46,235 bases of DNA from Paraglaciecola hydrolytica (GCF_001565895.1 NZ_LSNE01000005.1:343139-389373), one strand, 5' to 3'; shown: positions 14,859 to 24,990, counted from the first letter of the stretch. Program-made: numbers and translations. The notes: generated from the letters alone by a model not told the origin.

Positions 14859-17150
14859 ATGGACAGTAAACTTTTCATTTTTATTGCAGCTTGTTTCAGT
14901 TCACTCTGTTGGACCGGTTTACCCAGTATCCCTCTCACCTTGGCCTGTTTATTACTGGCACTTATCTGCTTTTTCTTTAGAAAATCCCGTTTACTCGCCT
15001 GTTGTCTTTTAGGATTTTCATGGATGGCGAGTGTAGGCCATTGGCAATACTCTTTGCAACTCCCTTTAAGCACCTTAGAGCAAGCAATTTTAGTCACAGG
15101 CGAGCTCGAGTCACTCACTCACCAATACAAGGAGCCACGATTTAATCTACGCATAGAGCAAATTGACACTGAGCCCTTGAGTTTTAAACGTTTAGTTAGA
15201 GTTAGTTGGGCAGAGCCCAGTTGGCAGCTTAAACAAGGTCAGCGAGTGCAATTAATGCTCAAACTCAAGCCTCCACATGGTTTAGCCAATGAAGGAGGAT
15301 TTAATTATCAACAGTGGTTATTTAGTGAGGGTATTGGTGCCAGTGGTTATGTCAAAGCCAGCATTAATAATCTATTGCTTGCAGACAGCGTGTCGTTTCG
15401 CCAGCGTCAGCTAGATAGTTTGTTACAATTAAATTTGCCTCAACAGGCATGGATCGCGGCGTTAACCCTAGGTTACCGGGGTTTACTTGAGGATCAGGAT
15501 TGGTTGTTAGTGCAATCCACAGGTATTGCCCATTTGATTGCCATATCTGGTTTACATTTAGCCTTAGTGGCGAGCTTGAGTTATTTCATCCTGGCGTGGT
15601 TGTGTGGGGCCTTAGTCAGTCGTTTTTATCAATTACACCATATCAATTTACATAAACTGGCACTGCTAGGCACGTTATTTACCACTTATTGTTATGCAGC
15701 ACTGGCCGGTTTTGCCTTACCTACCGCACGAGCGTGGATAATGTTGTTGCTACTGATTACGCTGTTTCTATGCAACCTAAATTTAAGCCTCAAGCGGGTA
15801 TTACTGCTGTGTACAGGCTTTTTTATGTTGCTTTTTCCACTGAGCATCTTTGGTCTAAGTTTTTGGCTGAGCTTTAGTGCGGTACTCATCATTATTTTTG
15901 TATTTTGGCGCTGGCCGCAAAAACACAATGGTTTTTCTGTGCTTGGAGCCTTAACCGTGATGTTACGCATTCAACTTGGTTTGAGTGTCTTGATGTTGCC
16001 CATAGTGGCCTGGCAATTTGGCTACATATCGTGGATTTCACCACTGGTTAATCTGTTGGCCGTGCCTTTTGTTACCTTAATATTAGTGCCACTGTGTTTA
16101 GTGGGCATCATTGGTTTGAACCTGTTTCCGCTAGTGGCGGAGTGGATATTTTCTGCAGTGGATCACTTGCTGGGTTTTGCCCTATATCTATTAGCTGGCA
16201 CACAGCAGATACCATGGGCGGTCACTCAACTACTTGTTATTCCGGGGCTAGTTTGGGCTTTGGCATTAGTCGCTCTGATTGTTTTATTGTTGCCGCCGGT
16301 TGGCAAATACAAACCTTTGGTATTATTGCTGTTGTTACCTTTGCTGAGTTATGGATTTAAGGAAAAAAATGATAACTGGACTATTGATGTACTGGAGGTA
16401 GGACAGGGTACGGCAGTATTAATTACTAAAGATCATCAGGTGATCTTATATGATGTTGGCCCAGCATTTCCAAGTGGTTTTAATATGGGCGATAGTGTTA
16501 TTTTGCCGCTGTTAAAAGCACGGGGCATAACATCGGTGGATATGGTTTTTATCAGCCACTGGGATAATGATCACAGTGGTAGTTTGCCAATGTTGCAAAC
16601 ACAAATAGCCATAAAACAGGTGCTGACCACCAGTGATATGTGTCGCCTAGGTCATGAATTAGCATGGCAAGGTTTGCAGATTAAAATCTTATGGCCTGAT
16701 GATCCTAAGTTACATAACGACAATAATAGCTCTTGTGTATTGCACATTTCAGATAGTCAACATTCCATACTGTTACCCGGCGATATTGATGGAAAAACCG
16801 AGCGCGAATTAGTGGCGCGTTGGGGGGATAGTTTAAAAAGTGACATACTATTGGCCAGTCATCATGGCAGTAACAGTTCATCGGTGACGAGTTTTATCAA
16901 TAAGGTCGCAGCAGACTATGTGGTGTTTAGTCAGGGTTTTATGAATCGTTGGAATTTTCCAAGACCTGAGGTATTAACACGATTTTCCCAACTTGATGCT
17001 CAGTTATTATCCACCTCCGATGTTGGGCAAGTCAGTTTTATCTTTGAGTATCAAAGTAAAAAGCTTGCCGTGCTGCAAACTTTCAGACAAGATCGTTATC
17101 CTTATTGGTATGCTAACTTCCCGATTGATGAAAAACTAAGGGACTTATAA
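14859..17150 (+). CDS. comEC: ComEC/Rec2 DNA-uptake channel protein
   Basis: Inner-membrane channel that passes single-stranded DNA into the cytoplasm during natural transformation. It has 763 residues in the full ComEC order: N-terminal membrane segments and an OB-like DUF4131 region (about 20-180, with GLANEGGFNYQQWLF), the competence membrane domain (about 195-480, with HLIAISGLHLALVASL), and a C-terminal metallo-beta-lactamase-like domain (about 500-750, with FISHWDNDHSGS and LLASHHGSNSSS). The HWDNDH metal motif is intact, so nuclease activity is plausible. The same gene (ycaI) lies directly upstream of msbA in E. coli, so the neighbourhood is conserved. The ribosome site is weak. Confidence 0.95.
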   Translation: MDSKLFIFIAACFSSLCWTGLPSIPLTLACLLLALICFFFRKSRLLACCLLGFSWMASVGHWQYSLQLPLSTLEQAILVTGELESLTHQYKEPRFNLRIEQIDTEPLSFKRLVRVSWAEPSWQLKQGQRVQLMLKLKPPHGLANEGGFNYQQWLFSEGIGASGYVKASINNLLLADSVSFRQRQLDSLLQLNLPQQAWIAALTLGYRGLLEDQDWLLVQSTGIAHLIAISGLHLALVASLSYFILAWLCGALVSRFYQLHHINLHKLALLGTLFTTYCYAALAGFALPTARAWIMLLLLITLFLCNLNLSLKRVLLLCTGFFMLLFPLSIFGLSFWLSFSAVLIIIFVFWRWPQKHNGFSVLGALTVMLRIQLGLSVLMLPIVAWQFGYISWISPLVNLLAVPFVTLILVPLCLVGIIGLNLFPLVAEWIFSAVDHLLGFALYLLAGTQQIPWAVTQLLVIPGLVWALALVALIVLLLPPVGKYKPLVLLLLLPLLSYGFKEKNDNWTIDVLEVGQGTAVLITKDHQVILYDVGPAFPSGFNMGDSVILPLLKARGITSVDMVFISHWDNDHSGSLPMLQTQIAIKQVLTTSDMCRLGHELAWQGLQIKILWPDDPKLHNDNNSSCVLHISDSQHSILLPGDIDGKTERELVARWGDSLKSDILLASHHGSNSSSVTSFINKVAADYVVFSQGFMNRWNFPRPEVLTRFSQLDAQLLSTSDVGQVSFIFEYQSKKLAVLQTFRQDRYPYWYANFPIDEKLRDL

Positions 17151-17247
17151 AGCTGTGTGTGATGATTTAGTTGATTGATAGTTGGGGAATTTAACTCAAA
17201 CAGGTACACTAACGAGGTATCTTAAAAAATCAGAAAGCCATGACAGC

Positions 17248-19017
17248 ATGACCGCAAAAATTTCTCCCGTAGTTCGCGATCCTAACAAAATCTTTGCCCG
17301 TTTCAGACAGTATTTAAAGCCTTATAAACTGGCATTTTTTGTGGCCATTATTGGCATGATTGGTTATTCCACTATCGACGTACTGGTTATTTCCCAGCTC
17401 AAAACGGTGATCGATGACAGTCTAGGGCAGGGTAATTATGAATATCTGCGTATAGCGGCCTACTGCATTGTGCCGATTTTTATTTTGCGTGGCCTATTTA
17501 ACTTTATGGGTAGTTATACGGTTGCGTGGATAGGCAGCAATATCGTTATGACTATGCGCCAAACCTTGTTTGCCCAATATATTCATTTGCCGGTAGAGTT
17601 TCACGATAAAAACAGCACGGGCAGTTTGATTTCTAAAGTTATTTACGACACCGAGCAAGTCTCAAATGCCGCAGGCAAAGCCTTGTTAACCTTGGTACAA
17701 GAAGGAGCTTTGGTTATCGGTTTGTTTATTTCGATGTTTTATTATTCTTGGCAGTTATCGCTGATCTTTTTATTGATAGGCCCAGTAGTCGCTGTCATTG
17801 TTTCAGTGGTCAGCAAACGGTTTCGTGCGGTCAGTAAACGTATTCAACACACCATGGGTTCGTTAACCTCGTCGGTAGAACAAGCGCTTAAAGGCCACAA
17901 AGTGGTACTGATGTTTGGTGGACAAAACCTTGAAGACCAACAGTTTGCAGAAAAAAATAACCATAACCGCCAACAAAATATGAAGTTGATCGTGGCGCGC
18001 ATCCTCAGTGTGTCATCTATTCAGGTTATTGCTTCCATCGCGCTGGCCTTTGTATTGTACGTGGCGAGTTTTCCCAATATGGTGGATTCTCTGACTCCAG
18101 GTATATTCGTTAACGTAGTGGTTAACATGGTGATGTTGCTCAAACCACTTAAACAACTAACCACGGTTAACAGTGAATTTCAGCGTGGTATGGCGGCCTG
18201 TGCCAGTATTTTTGAGGTGATTGATCAGCAAATCGAAGTCGATCAAGGTAAACAAGCCATGGCTCGGGCCAAAGGTACTATCGATTTTGAGCATGTGACT
18301 TTTGCCTATCCCAACAAACAAAACCCAGCCTTACAGGATATTTCATTTAAGGTAAAACCCGGCCAAACCTGTGCATTAGTAGGGCGCTCTGGTAGTGGTA
18401 AATCCACTATCGCCAGTTTACTTACGCGGTTTTACGATAATCAACAAGGTGAAATACGTCTCGATGATACCTTGTTAAATGAAATTCAACTTAAAGATCT
18501 ACGTCGTCAGTTTGCCTTGGTATCCCAACATGTAGTGCTGTTTAATGACACTATCGCTAATAACATAGCTTATGGCGCGTCGGGGCCAGTAGATAGAGCT
18601 AAGATTATGGCCGCGGCTAAAACCGCTCATGTATTGGAGTTTCTAGAGCAACTGCCCGAAGGCATTGATACCATAGTAGGCGAAAATGGTTTTATGTTAT
18701 CGGGGGGCCAGCGCCAGCGTATTGCTATTGCCCGCGCGTTATTTATTGATGCTCCAGTGTTGATCTTAGATGAAGCGACTTCGGCACTTGATACCGAATC
18801 AGAACGTTTAATTCAGGATGCACTGGATAAACTTCAACAGAATCGTACCAGCATAGTGGTGGCACATCGCCTGTCCACCATTGAAAATGCTGACGTTATT
18901 TTAGTGATTGAAGCGGGTAAAATCATCGAACAGGGTTCGCACCACGTACTATTGGCACAAAATGGGATGTATGCCCAATTGCATAAGATGCAGTTTGGTG
19001 AAGAGCCACATGTATAA
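17248..19017 (+). CDS. msbA: MsbA, lipid A/phospholipid ABC flippase
   Basis: Homodimeric ABC exporter that flips core-lipid A across the inner membrane. The 589-residue form from ATG 17248 (MTAKISPVVRDPNKIFARF) agrees with the ~582 of E. coli MsbA; the frame's upstream TTG (17182) only adds a polar stretch. N-terminal membrane domain (about 20-310) with six helices, then the nucleotide-binding domain: Walker A GRSGSGKST, signature LSGGQRQR, Walker B VLILDEATSALD and H-loop VVAHRLST. It lies 97 bases after comEC and 38 before lpxK, as in many gammaproteobacteria, and is probably co-transcribed with the LPS genes downstream. Confidence 0.96.
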   Translation: MTAKISPVVRDPNKIFARFRQYLKPYKLAFFVAIIGMIGYSTIDVLVISQLKTVIDDSLGQGNYEYLRIAAYCIVPIFILRGLFNFMGSYTVAWIGSNIVMTMRQTLFAQYIHLPVEFHDKNSTGSLISKVIYDTEQVSNAAGKALLTLVQEGALVIGLFISMFYYSWQLSLIFLLIGPVVAVIVSVVSKRFRAVSKRIQHTMGSLTSSVEQALKGHKVVLMFGGQNLEDQQFAEKNNHNRQQNMKLIVARILSVSSIQVIASIALAFVLYVASFPNMVDSLTPGIFVNVVVNMVMLLKPLKQLTTVNSEFQRGMAACASIFEVIDQQIEVDQGKQAMARAKGTIDFEHVTFAYPNKQNPALQDISFKVKPGQTCALVGRSGSGKSTIASLLTRFYDNQQGEIRLDDTLLNEIQLKDLRRQFALVSQHVVLFNDTIANNIAYGASGPVDRAKIMAAAKTAHVLEFLEQLPEGIDTIVGENGFMLSGGQRQRIAIARALFIDAPVLILDEATSALDTESERLIQDALDKLQQNRTSIVVAHRLSTIENADVILVIEAGKIIEQGSHHVLLAQNGMYAQLHKMQFGEEPHV

Positions 19018-19055
19018 CACGGAAAAAGCCTGGTATTTAACATGGGTAATGCTTA

Positions 19056-20054
19056 GTGTTTAGCCTTAGCCAACTTTGGTATGCACCTCGCTGGTATCAT
19101 TGGTGTGTGATCATTCTACTATTGCCTTTAAGTCTATTGTTTATGTTGCTTGCGTCTGGGCGCAGACAAGCCTTTAAGCTCGGATTCAAAAAATCCAACA
19201 AAGTGAACGCTTTTGTTATCATCGTAGGCAATATCAGTGTGGGTGGTAATGGTAAAACCCCGCTGGTGGTTTATTTGGCGCAATTGCTCACAGAACAAGG
19301 TTATAAACCGGGAGTATTAACTCGTGGTTACGGTGGTAAAAGTGTTGATTATCCGGTGTTGGTGGATGAAAACTCCCAAGCAGCAGTAGTAGGTGACGAG
19401 CCTTTGTTGATGCGCCAGCATATATTTTGCCCCATAGTTATTGATCCCATACGAAGCCAAGGTGCAGCATATTTAGTTAAGCAATGTCACTGTGATGTGA
19501 TTATCTGTGACGATGGTTTGCAGCATTACGCCCTACAACGAGATATTGAAATAGTGGTAATGGACGGTCAACGCCGTTTAGGAAATCACTTATTATTGCC
19601 CGCAGGACCTTTACGCGAAGGCAAGTGGCGGTTAAATACTGTTGATTTTATCGTGACAAATGGCGAACACGTTGAAAACGGCGAATATGCAATGGGCTTG
19701 CAGCCGGGTAACTTAATCAATGTTAAAAATCCTAATCGCCACTGTGGTATTTGCGATATCACTGAGCCTGTGACAGCGTTGGCTGGCATTGGTAATCCTC
19801 AGCGTTTTTTCAGTTTATTGGCAACTTATCAACTGAACATTAAACAACAACTGAGTTTTGTTGATCACCACGCATTTAAAGCCAGTGATTTACCTACAGG
19901 AACCGTGTTGATGACGGAAAAAGATGCGGTAAAGTGTCGTGATTTTGCCCACGATGATTGCTGGTATTTACCAGTAAAGGCTACACTGGCGGAAACGTTT
20001 AATCGGGCACTGTTGGCAAAATTGCAGTTATTAAAAGCCAATAAAACCGACTAA
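19056..20054 (+). CDS. lpxK: Tetraacyldisaccharide 4'-kinase LpxK
   Basis: Phosphorylates the 4' position of the lipid A disaccharide at the inner face of the cytoplasmic membrane. 332 residues, close to E. coli (328). An N-terminal membrane anchor (about 16-33) is followed by the kinase P-loop VGNISVGGNGKTP (57-69), then LTRGYGGKS, VGDEPLLM and CDVIICDDGLQHY, all LpxK hallmarks. The start is GTG at 19056; the nearby ATG at 19042 runs straight into a stop. Lies between msbA and ycaR. Confidence 0.96.
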   Translation: MFSLSQLWYAPRWYHWCVIILLLPLSLLFMLLASGRRQAFKLGFKKSNKVNAFVIIVGNISVGGNGKTPLVVYLAQLLTEQGYKPGVLTRGYGGKSVDYPVLVDENSQAAVVGDEPLLMRQHIFCPIVIDPIRSQGAAYLVKQCHCDVIICDDGLQHYALQRDIEIVVMDGQRRLGNHLLLPAGPLREGKWRLNTVDFIVTNGEHVENGEYAMGLQPGNLINVKNPNRHCGICDITEPVTALAGIGNPQRFFSLLATYQLNIKQQLSFVDHHAFKASDLPTGTVLMTEKDAVKCRDFAHDDCWYLPVKATLAETFNRALLAKLQLLKANKTD

Positions 20055-20088
20055 AGCTTGCTCCACTAAAACTAAAAACGAGAACATT

Positions 20089-20286
20089 ATGGCGTTTGAT
20101 AAAAAATTGTTAGATATATTGGCCTGTCCTGCTTGTAAAGGCAGTTTGGTCTATCAGGCTCAACATGCACGTTTGATTTGTAAATTTGACCGTTTAATCT
20201 ATCCCATTGTGGATAATATTCCGGTCTTACTTGAGTCAGAAGCCAAAGCCGTATCCAGCGAAGAGCTGGAACAATTGTTAAAATAG
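20089..20286 (+). CDS. ycaR: Trm112/YcaR-like small protein
   Basis: Small protein of 65 residues of the Trm112-like (UPF0434) family, with [14 protein letters not shown] at the N terminus and [15 protein letters not shown] near the C terminus. Eukaryotic Trm112 activates methyltransferases and many bacterial members bind zinc; the bacterial YcaR role is unproven. Only one CxxC pair and one further Cys are present. Positioned 34 bases after lpxK and 43 before kdsB, as in the E. coli lpxK-ycaQ-ycaR-kdsB neighbourhood, so an operon is likely. Confidence 0.92.
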   Translation: MAFDKKLLDILACPACKGSLVYQAQHARLICKFDRLIYPIVDNIPVLLESEAKAVSSEELEQLLK

Positions 20287-20329
20287 ATTTTACTCTGTCT
20301 TAAAGTCACAAAGCATTAAGAGGACGCCA

Positions 20330-21088
20330 ATGAACTTTACTGTGATTATACCCGCTCGTTATGCATCAACTCGTTTTCCCGGTAAACCCTTGGTCGATAT
20401 TAAGGGCAAACCTATGGTGCAACATGTTTACGAACGTGCCATGGAATCCGGCGCAAGCAGGGTAATAGTGGCCACCGATGACGCCCGTATTGCTAAAGTA
20501 GTCAGTGATTTTGGTGGAAACTATTGTATGACAGGCGCTCATCATGAGTCTGGCACTGAGCGACTGGCCGAAGTGATAGACATGGAAGGTTTGTTAGCTC
20601 ACGAGTTAGTGGTGAATGTACAAGGTGACGAACCCTTTATCCCCGCGGTGAATATTCAGCAAGTGGCAGAAAACCTTTATCACCATCAGCAAGCTGAAAT
20701 GGCCACTTTAGCAGTGCGCATTACCGATGTTGAAGAAGCCTTTAATCCCAACGTGGTTAAGGTGGTCACCGATAAACAAGGTTATGCCATGTATTTTAGC
20801 CGTGCGACTATTCCTTATGATCGTGCGCGTTTTTTAGATGAAGAAATCATCGATGAAATCGGTGATTATTATCTACGTCATATCGGCATCTACGCTTATC
20901 GTGCCGGGTTTATCAAGCAGTATGTCAGCATGTCGCCCTCTGGTATCGAGCAGATTGAATCATTAGAGCAACTACGCGTACTGTGGCACGGTGAAAAAAT
21001 CCATGTGGATATCGCCAGAGAAACACCACCAACAGGCATTGATACTCCAGAAGATCTTGAGCGTTTGTTAGCATTCCAAGGGCTCTAA
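20330..21088 (+). CDS. kdsB: CMP-Kdo synthetase KdsB
   Basis: 3-deoxy-manno-octulosonate cytidylyltransferase, which activates Kdo with CTP for transfer to lipid A. 252 residues, near E. coli's 248. The N-terminal nucleotide-binding motif is [19 protein letters not shown], followed by VATDD, the NVQGDEPF loop that helps bind metal and nucleotide, and SRATIPYDR plus HIGIYAYR in the C-terminal half. AGAGGA lies 7 bases before the ATG. The stop codon abuts the start of the next gene with no spacing, suggesting coupled translation. Confidence 0.97.
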   Translation: MNFTVIIPARYASTRFPGKPLVDIKGKPMVQHVYERAMESGASRVIVATDDARIAKVVSDFGGNYCMTGAHHESGTERLAEVIDMEGLLAHELVVNVQGDEPFIPAVNIQQVAENLYHHQQAEMATLAVRITDVEEAFNPNVVKVVTDKQGYAMYFSRATIPYDRARFLDEEIIDEIGDYYLRHIGIYAYRAGFIKQYVSMSPSGIEQIESLEQLRVLWHGEKIHVDIARETPPTGIDTPEDLERLLAFQGL

Positions 21089-22300
21089 GTGGCTGAGCAG
21101 CTTAGTCAAAAAGAGGCACGTAAGTTAGTTTTGGTCTGCCAGGGATTACATAAAACTAATCCCTTTGGTACGGGGGAAAACGGTATATTACGCAGCCTGC
21201 AACAACTCAGTTATATTCAGATTGATACCATCTCAGTGGTTGAGCGAGCGCACCATCATAGTTTGTGGAATAGGGTTAATAACTATTCAGCGGATAAACT
21301 TGCCAAGTTAATCGAAGATAAACAAGTATTTGAGTATTGGTCACATGCAGCGGCTTATTTGCCTATGTGTGATTATCGTTATTCTCTGCAACGAAAACAT
21401 GCCATTGCGGGGGGCGAAACCCATTGGCACAGCAAAGATAAAAAGCTCACCCAGCAAATTTTACAACGCATACGTACAGAAGGTCCGCTGCAGGCCAAAG
21501 ACTTTGAGCGCGAAGGCGGTGCTAAAGCGGCAGGCTGGTGGGATTGGAAACCAGCCAAAAAAGCCCTCGAACAATTGTTTATGGAAGGCGAGTTGATGGC
21601 GGTAAAACGCCAAGGTTTTCAAAAGGTTTATGATCTTACTGAAAGGGTATTACCTGTAGGTATAGATACCAGCGTTCCCACTGACGACGAGTTTTATCGA
21701 TATTTGATCACTCGTTGTTTACAGGCCAATGGTTTAGCTACTGGTAGCGAAATGGCCTATTTACGTAAAGGCATTAAACGCCAAGTTGAAACTCAGTGTG
21801 TGCAGATGTTGGAGAATGGCGAGTTACAAGTTCTTGAGTGTCAGGGACAGCGATATTATGCCTTGCCTCAGGCTCAGGAAAGTTTAAAAAAATCACTCAA
21901 ACGCTCTCATGTTAAGATCTTATCGCCTTTTGATAATCTGCTTATTCAACGTAAACGTATGCAACAACTGTTTGATTTTGACTATCAGATTGAATGTTAT
22001 GTACCTGAGCCCAAACGCCAGTATGGTTATTTTAGCTTGCCCTTATTGTGGGGTAATGGGTTTGCAGGACGCATGGATGCTAAGATAGAACGTAAAACCG
22101 GTTTGTTGCTCATCCAGCATTTACATATCGAAACAGCAAAAATAGAAGCCTTTATTCAGGACTTTTTACCCGCACTACGAGAGTTTTTGCTGTTTAATCA
22201 AGGTACAAAAATTGAAGTAAAACGCTTGTCTGCGAAATATGATTTGTCAGAACAAAACATAAGAGCCTACAGACAAACTATTGAAAACATATGTATATAA
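21089..22300 (+). CDS. ycaQ: AlkZ/YcaQ-type DNA glycosylase (HTH_42 family)
   Basis: Winged-helix DNA glycosylase family that in E. coli (YcaQ/AlkX) unhooks interstrand crosslinks and removes alkylated bases. 403 residues against 410 in E. coli. The catalytic-type motif is visible as YIQIDTISVVERAHHHSLWNR, i.e. the QxD pattern Q44-I-D46, followed by VFEYWSHAAAYLP and, near the C terminus, LSPFDNLLIQRKR. It starts with GTG directly after the kdsB stop codon. In E. coli the gene sits between lpxK and ycaR; here it has moved to the end of the cluster, but the association with the LPS genes remains. Confidence 0.9.
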   Translation: MAEQLSQKEARKLVLVCQGLHKTNPFGTGENGILRSLQQLSYIQIDTISVVERAHHHSLWNRVNNYSADKLAKLIEDKQVFEYWSHAAAYLPMCDYRYSLQRKHAIAGGETHWHSKDKKLTQQILQRIRTEGPLQAKDFEREGGAKAAGWWDWKPAKKALEQLFMEGELMAVKRQGFQKVYDLTERVLPVGIDTSVPTDDEFYRYLITRCLQANGLATGSEMAYLRKGIKRQVETQCVQMLENGELQVLECQGQRYYALPQAQESLKKSLKRSHVKILSPFDNLLIQRKRMQQLFDFDYQIECYVPEPKRQYGYFSLPLLWGNGFAGRMDAKIERKTGLLLIQHLHIETAKIEAFIQDFLPALREFLLFNQGTKIEVKRLSAKYDLSEQNIRAYRQTIENICI

Positions 22301-22301
22301 A

Positions 22302-22682
22302 CTACACCACTGCGCCAAAACGCTGCTCTAAATAGTTAATGATCTCGCCGCTTTCATACATCCAAATATCTTTACCTTGCTCTGTTATGCGCAGACAAGG
22401 CACTTGAGTTTTACCACCTTGTTGCTCAAGTTCAACACGATAGTCACTGCCTTTAGTCGCATTACGCGTTTGTATGGGTAAATTTAAACGATGTAAAGCA
22501 CGGCGAGTTTTAATGCAAAACGGGCAAGCAAAAAACTGATAAAGCGCCATAGATTTTAATTCACTTTCTACTTGTTGCTGAGCCGCAAGACTGCGTTTTT
22601 GCTTGGATGGACGAGTTACAAAATCAACTAGGGCAATAATTGAGCCTAGTAAATTACGGATTAGATTAATTAAAAACGACAT
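22302..22682 (-). CDS. Glutaredoxin-like protein with N-terminal membrane segment
   Basis: 126 residues: a hydrophobic N-terminal helix (about 4-22) that could anchor the protein, a basic linker, then a glutaredoxin fold (about 45-126) with redox centre FACPFCIKTRRAL (C53, C56), the cis-Pro segment TQVPCLRI and a YESGEIINYLEQ helix typical of glutaredoxin/GST N-terminal domains. Glutaredoxins reduce disulfides with glutathione. Converges with the glycosylase gene, one base between the two stop codons. Membrane-tethered glutaredoxins of this kind are common in marine gammaproteobacteria; the partner is unknown. Confidence 0.88.
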   Translation of the reverse strand: MSFLINLIRNLLGSIIALVDFVTRPSKQKRSLAAQQQVESELKSMALYQFFACPFCIKTRRALHRLNLPIQTRNATKGSDYRVELEQQGGKTQVPCLRITEQGKDIWMYESGEIINYLEQRFGAVV

Positions 22683-23007
22683 AGAGAGAATATTACCTTA
22701 AGAAAGTGGCCTTAATAAATTGATGGCGCATTATAAATGAATAGCCAATTAAGGTAAGAGCTAATACTCATCTATCTCTCATAACTTCTACGCTTTATTT
22801 TTGTTTATCCAGAATGGCAGCTAAAACAGCATATTAAGGCTAGCAATTTTTTATAAAACAAGCCAAAAGGAGACGACATAAGACATTGCAACAATAGTAT
22901 TTTTAGCAAGTAATAGCACAATATATAAACAACTTGTGTTACCTAAGCTATTGCCTATAGTAATACGGCGAAATCCCAGTACAAGCCCAACAATAAAAGG
23001 AATACAC
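22683..23007. other. Intergenic between divergent glutaredoxin and S9 peptidase genes
   Basis: AT-rich, no ORF of note. Must contain both promoters; I cannot assign -35/-10 elements convincingly. A good ribosome site (AAAAGGA) for the peptidase is at 22995-23001. Confidence 0.5.
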
Positions 23008-24930
23008 ATGGTGAGCAAGTTAAAAACCTTAAGTTTTATATCAATACTTTTGCTGCTGTTACAGTCCTGTAGCCCAGCAACTAAGCAAACTGAGTCAGCG
23101 TCGGCAGACCTGATGCAAAAGCCAGCTTTTCAAACTTACAGTGCAGAAGAGTTTTATAAAACCACCTCGGTTTTTGGATCGTCCATTAACCACGATGGTA
23201 CTTTGGTTCTGGTCAGTAATGATGCGAGTGGTATTTTTAACGCATATCAAATTCCGCTGGATGGTTCAGCACCTACTCAGTTAAGTCATTCGACCCAAGA
23301 GTCTATCTATGTTGACAGTTGGTTTCCGGTCGACAACCGCTTTTTATACACGGCTGATCAGGGAGGCAACGAGCTCGATCATCTATATGTGCAGGAACCC
23401 GATGGCAAGGTTACGGACTTGACCCCTGGTGAAAATTTAAAAGCTAATTTTGTTGGCTGGCACGAAGACGACAAACATTTTTATGTAGTGAGTAACGAGC
23501 GTAATCCGCAGTTTTTTGATCTCTATATTTACGCGACTGAAGATTACTCGCGCAAATTGATTTATGAAAATGTAGACGGTTTAGCCTTAGAAAGTGTCAG
23601 CCCAAACGGAAACTGGGTGGTGGGTAGTAAGGTTAATAGTAATGCCGATTCGGATCTGTATTTAATTGATTTAAAAAATACAGCCCTAAACCCAATGTTG
23701 CTCACGGCTCACCAAGGCGATATAACCTACAGCGCTTTTACCTTTAGTCAGGATAGTCAAAAACTGATTTACGCTACTGATGAATATGGGGAGTTTGTTC
23801 AAGCTTGGCAATATGATTTAACTAACAAAGAGCATCAGGCGGTGCTTAGAGCAGATTGGGATGTCAGTTTTGTGTATTTTTCTAAAGACGGCAAATACCG
23901 TATTAGTGGCATAAATGCCGATGCTCAAACTAAGTTAAGCATAGTTGATACACAAACCGGTAAAAATATCGCTTTACCTAAAATGCCTGATGGTGATTTG
24001 CGTGGCGTAAATTTTTCTAAAGACAGTTCAACTATGGTCTTTTACCTCAATTCAGATACGTCTCCTTCAAACTTATATGTATATCAAGTTGGTGGCGATA
24101 GCGTTACTCGTTTAACTAATACCGGTAATCCAAACATTAATGAATCTGATTTAGTTACTGGTGAAGTGGTGCGTTTTGATAGCTTTGATGGCCTGAGTAT
24201 TCCGGGGATTTTATATAAACCCCAGCAAGCGGTTGATAAAAAAGTGCCTGCTTTAGTGTGGATCCACGGTGGTCCAGGTGGGCAAAGTCGTAAAGGTTAT
24301 TCTGCCTTGATACAACATTTGGTTAATAACGGTTATGCCATTTTACAAATCAATAACCGTGGTTCGAGTGGTTATGGAAAAACCTTTTTCCATCTGGATG
24401 ACAAACGCCATGGTCAAGATGACTTACAAGACGTGGTGTATTGCAAACAGTATCTGCAATCTTTACCTTGGGTTGAAAGTGAAAATATCGGGGTTATTGG
24501 CGGTAGCTACGGTGGTTATCTGACAATGGCGGCCATGACCTTTACTAAAGAATTTAAAGTAGGCATTAATATCTTTGGCGTAACTAATTGGGTGCGTACA
24601 TTAAAAAGCATCCCGCCATATTGGGAGAGTTTCCGTAAATCTTTGTATGACGAATTAGGTGATCCTGAGACTGATGAAGAAAGACTGCATAGTATTTCAC
24701 CAGTATTTTTTGGCCATAAAGTCACTAGCCCAGTATTGGTAGTGCAGGGTGCTAATGATCCACGGGTATTAAAAATAGAAAGTGACGAAATGGTCGAAGC
24801 CATTCGTTCAAGTGGTACCTACGTTGATTACCTAGTATTTGATGATGAAGGTCACGGTTTTAGTAAAAAAGATAATCGTATAGCTGCGTCTAATAAGTTT
24901 GTGAGCTTTTTGGATAGTTATTTGAAATAG
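23008..24930 (+). CDS. S9 family prolyl-oligopeptidase-type serine peptidase, lipoprotein
   Basis: Envelope peptidase of 640 residues. Starts at ATG 23008 after AAAAGGA; the frame's earlier ATG (22936) adds residues without signal character. The N terminus is a lipoprotein signal ending LLLLLQSC, so the protein is probably anchored in the periplasm or outer membrane. A beta-propeller-like region (about 40-360) regulates access, then the alpha/beta-hydrolase catalytic domain: nucleophile S500 in GGSYGGYL, D584 in GANDPRV and H616 in DEGHGF, with VWIHGGPGG forming the oxyanion region. S9 enzymes cut short peptides, often after proline or acyl-amino acids. The exact subfamily is not assignable by eye. 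Confidence 0.93.
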   Translation: MVSKLKTLSFISILLLLLQSCSPATKQTESASADLMQKPAFQTYSAEEFYKTTSVFGSSINHDGTLVLVSNDASGIFNAYQIPLDGSAPTQLSHSTQESIYVDSWFPVDNRFLYTADQGGNELDHLYVQEPDGKVTDLTPGENLKANFVGWHEDDKHFYVVSNERNPQFFDLYIYATEDYSRKLIYENVDGLALESVSPNGNWVVGSKVNSNADSDLYLIDLKNTALNPMLLTAHQGDITYSAFTFSQDSQKLIYATDEYGEFVQAWQYDLTNKEHQAVLRADWDVSFVYFSKDGKYRISGINADAQTKLSIVDTQTGKNIALPKMPDGDLRGVNFSKDSSTMVFYLNSDTSPSNLYVYQVGGDSVTRLTNTGNPNINESDLVTGEVVRFDSFDGLSIPGILYKPQQAVDKKVPALVWIHGGPGGQSRKGYSALIQHLVNNGYAILQINNRGSSGYGKTFFHLDDKRHGQDDLQDVVYCKQYLQSLPWVESENIGVIGGSYGGYLTMAAMTFTKEFKVGINIFGVTNWVRTLKSIPPYWESFRKSLYDELGDPETDEERLHSISPVFFGHKVTSPVLVVQGANDPRVLKIESDEMVEAIRSSGTYVDYLVFDDEGHGFSKKDNRIAASNKFVSFLDSYLK

Positions 24931-24964
24931 CTTTCTTTTTCAGGCGCTACAAAGGGTAAAAATC

Positions 24965-24990
24965 AAAAAGCGGGTAATTACCCGCTTTTT
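24965..24990. terminator. Bidirectional rho-independent terminator
   Basis: Perfect palindrome: AAAAAGCGGGTAA on the left arm is fully complementary to the right arm, giving a GC-rich stem with a T-run on either strand. It sits between the converging S9 peptidase and ABC operon, 34 bases after the peptidase stop. Confidence 0.85.

Noticed and set aside
17182-17247. Longer MsbA from TTG 17182
   Set aside because: The ATG at 17248 gives the usual family length and N terminus; the extension is polar and non-conserved in character.
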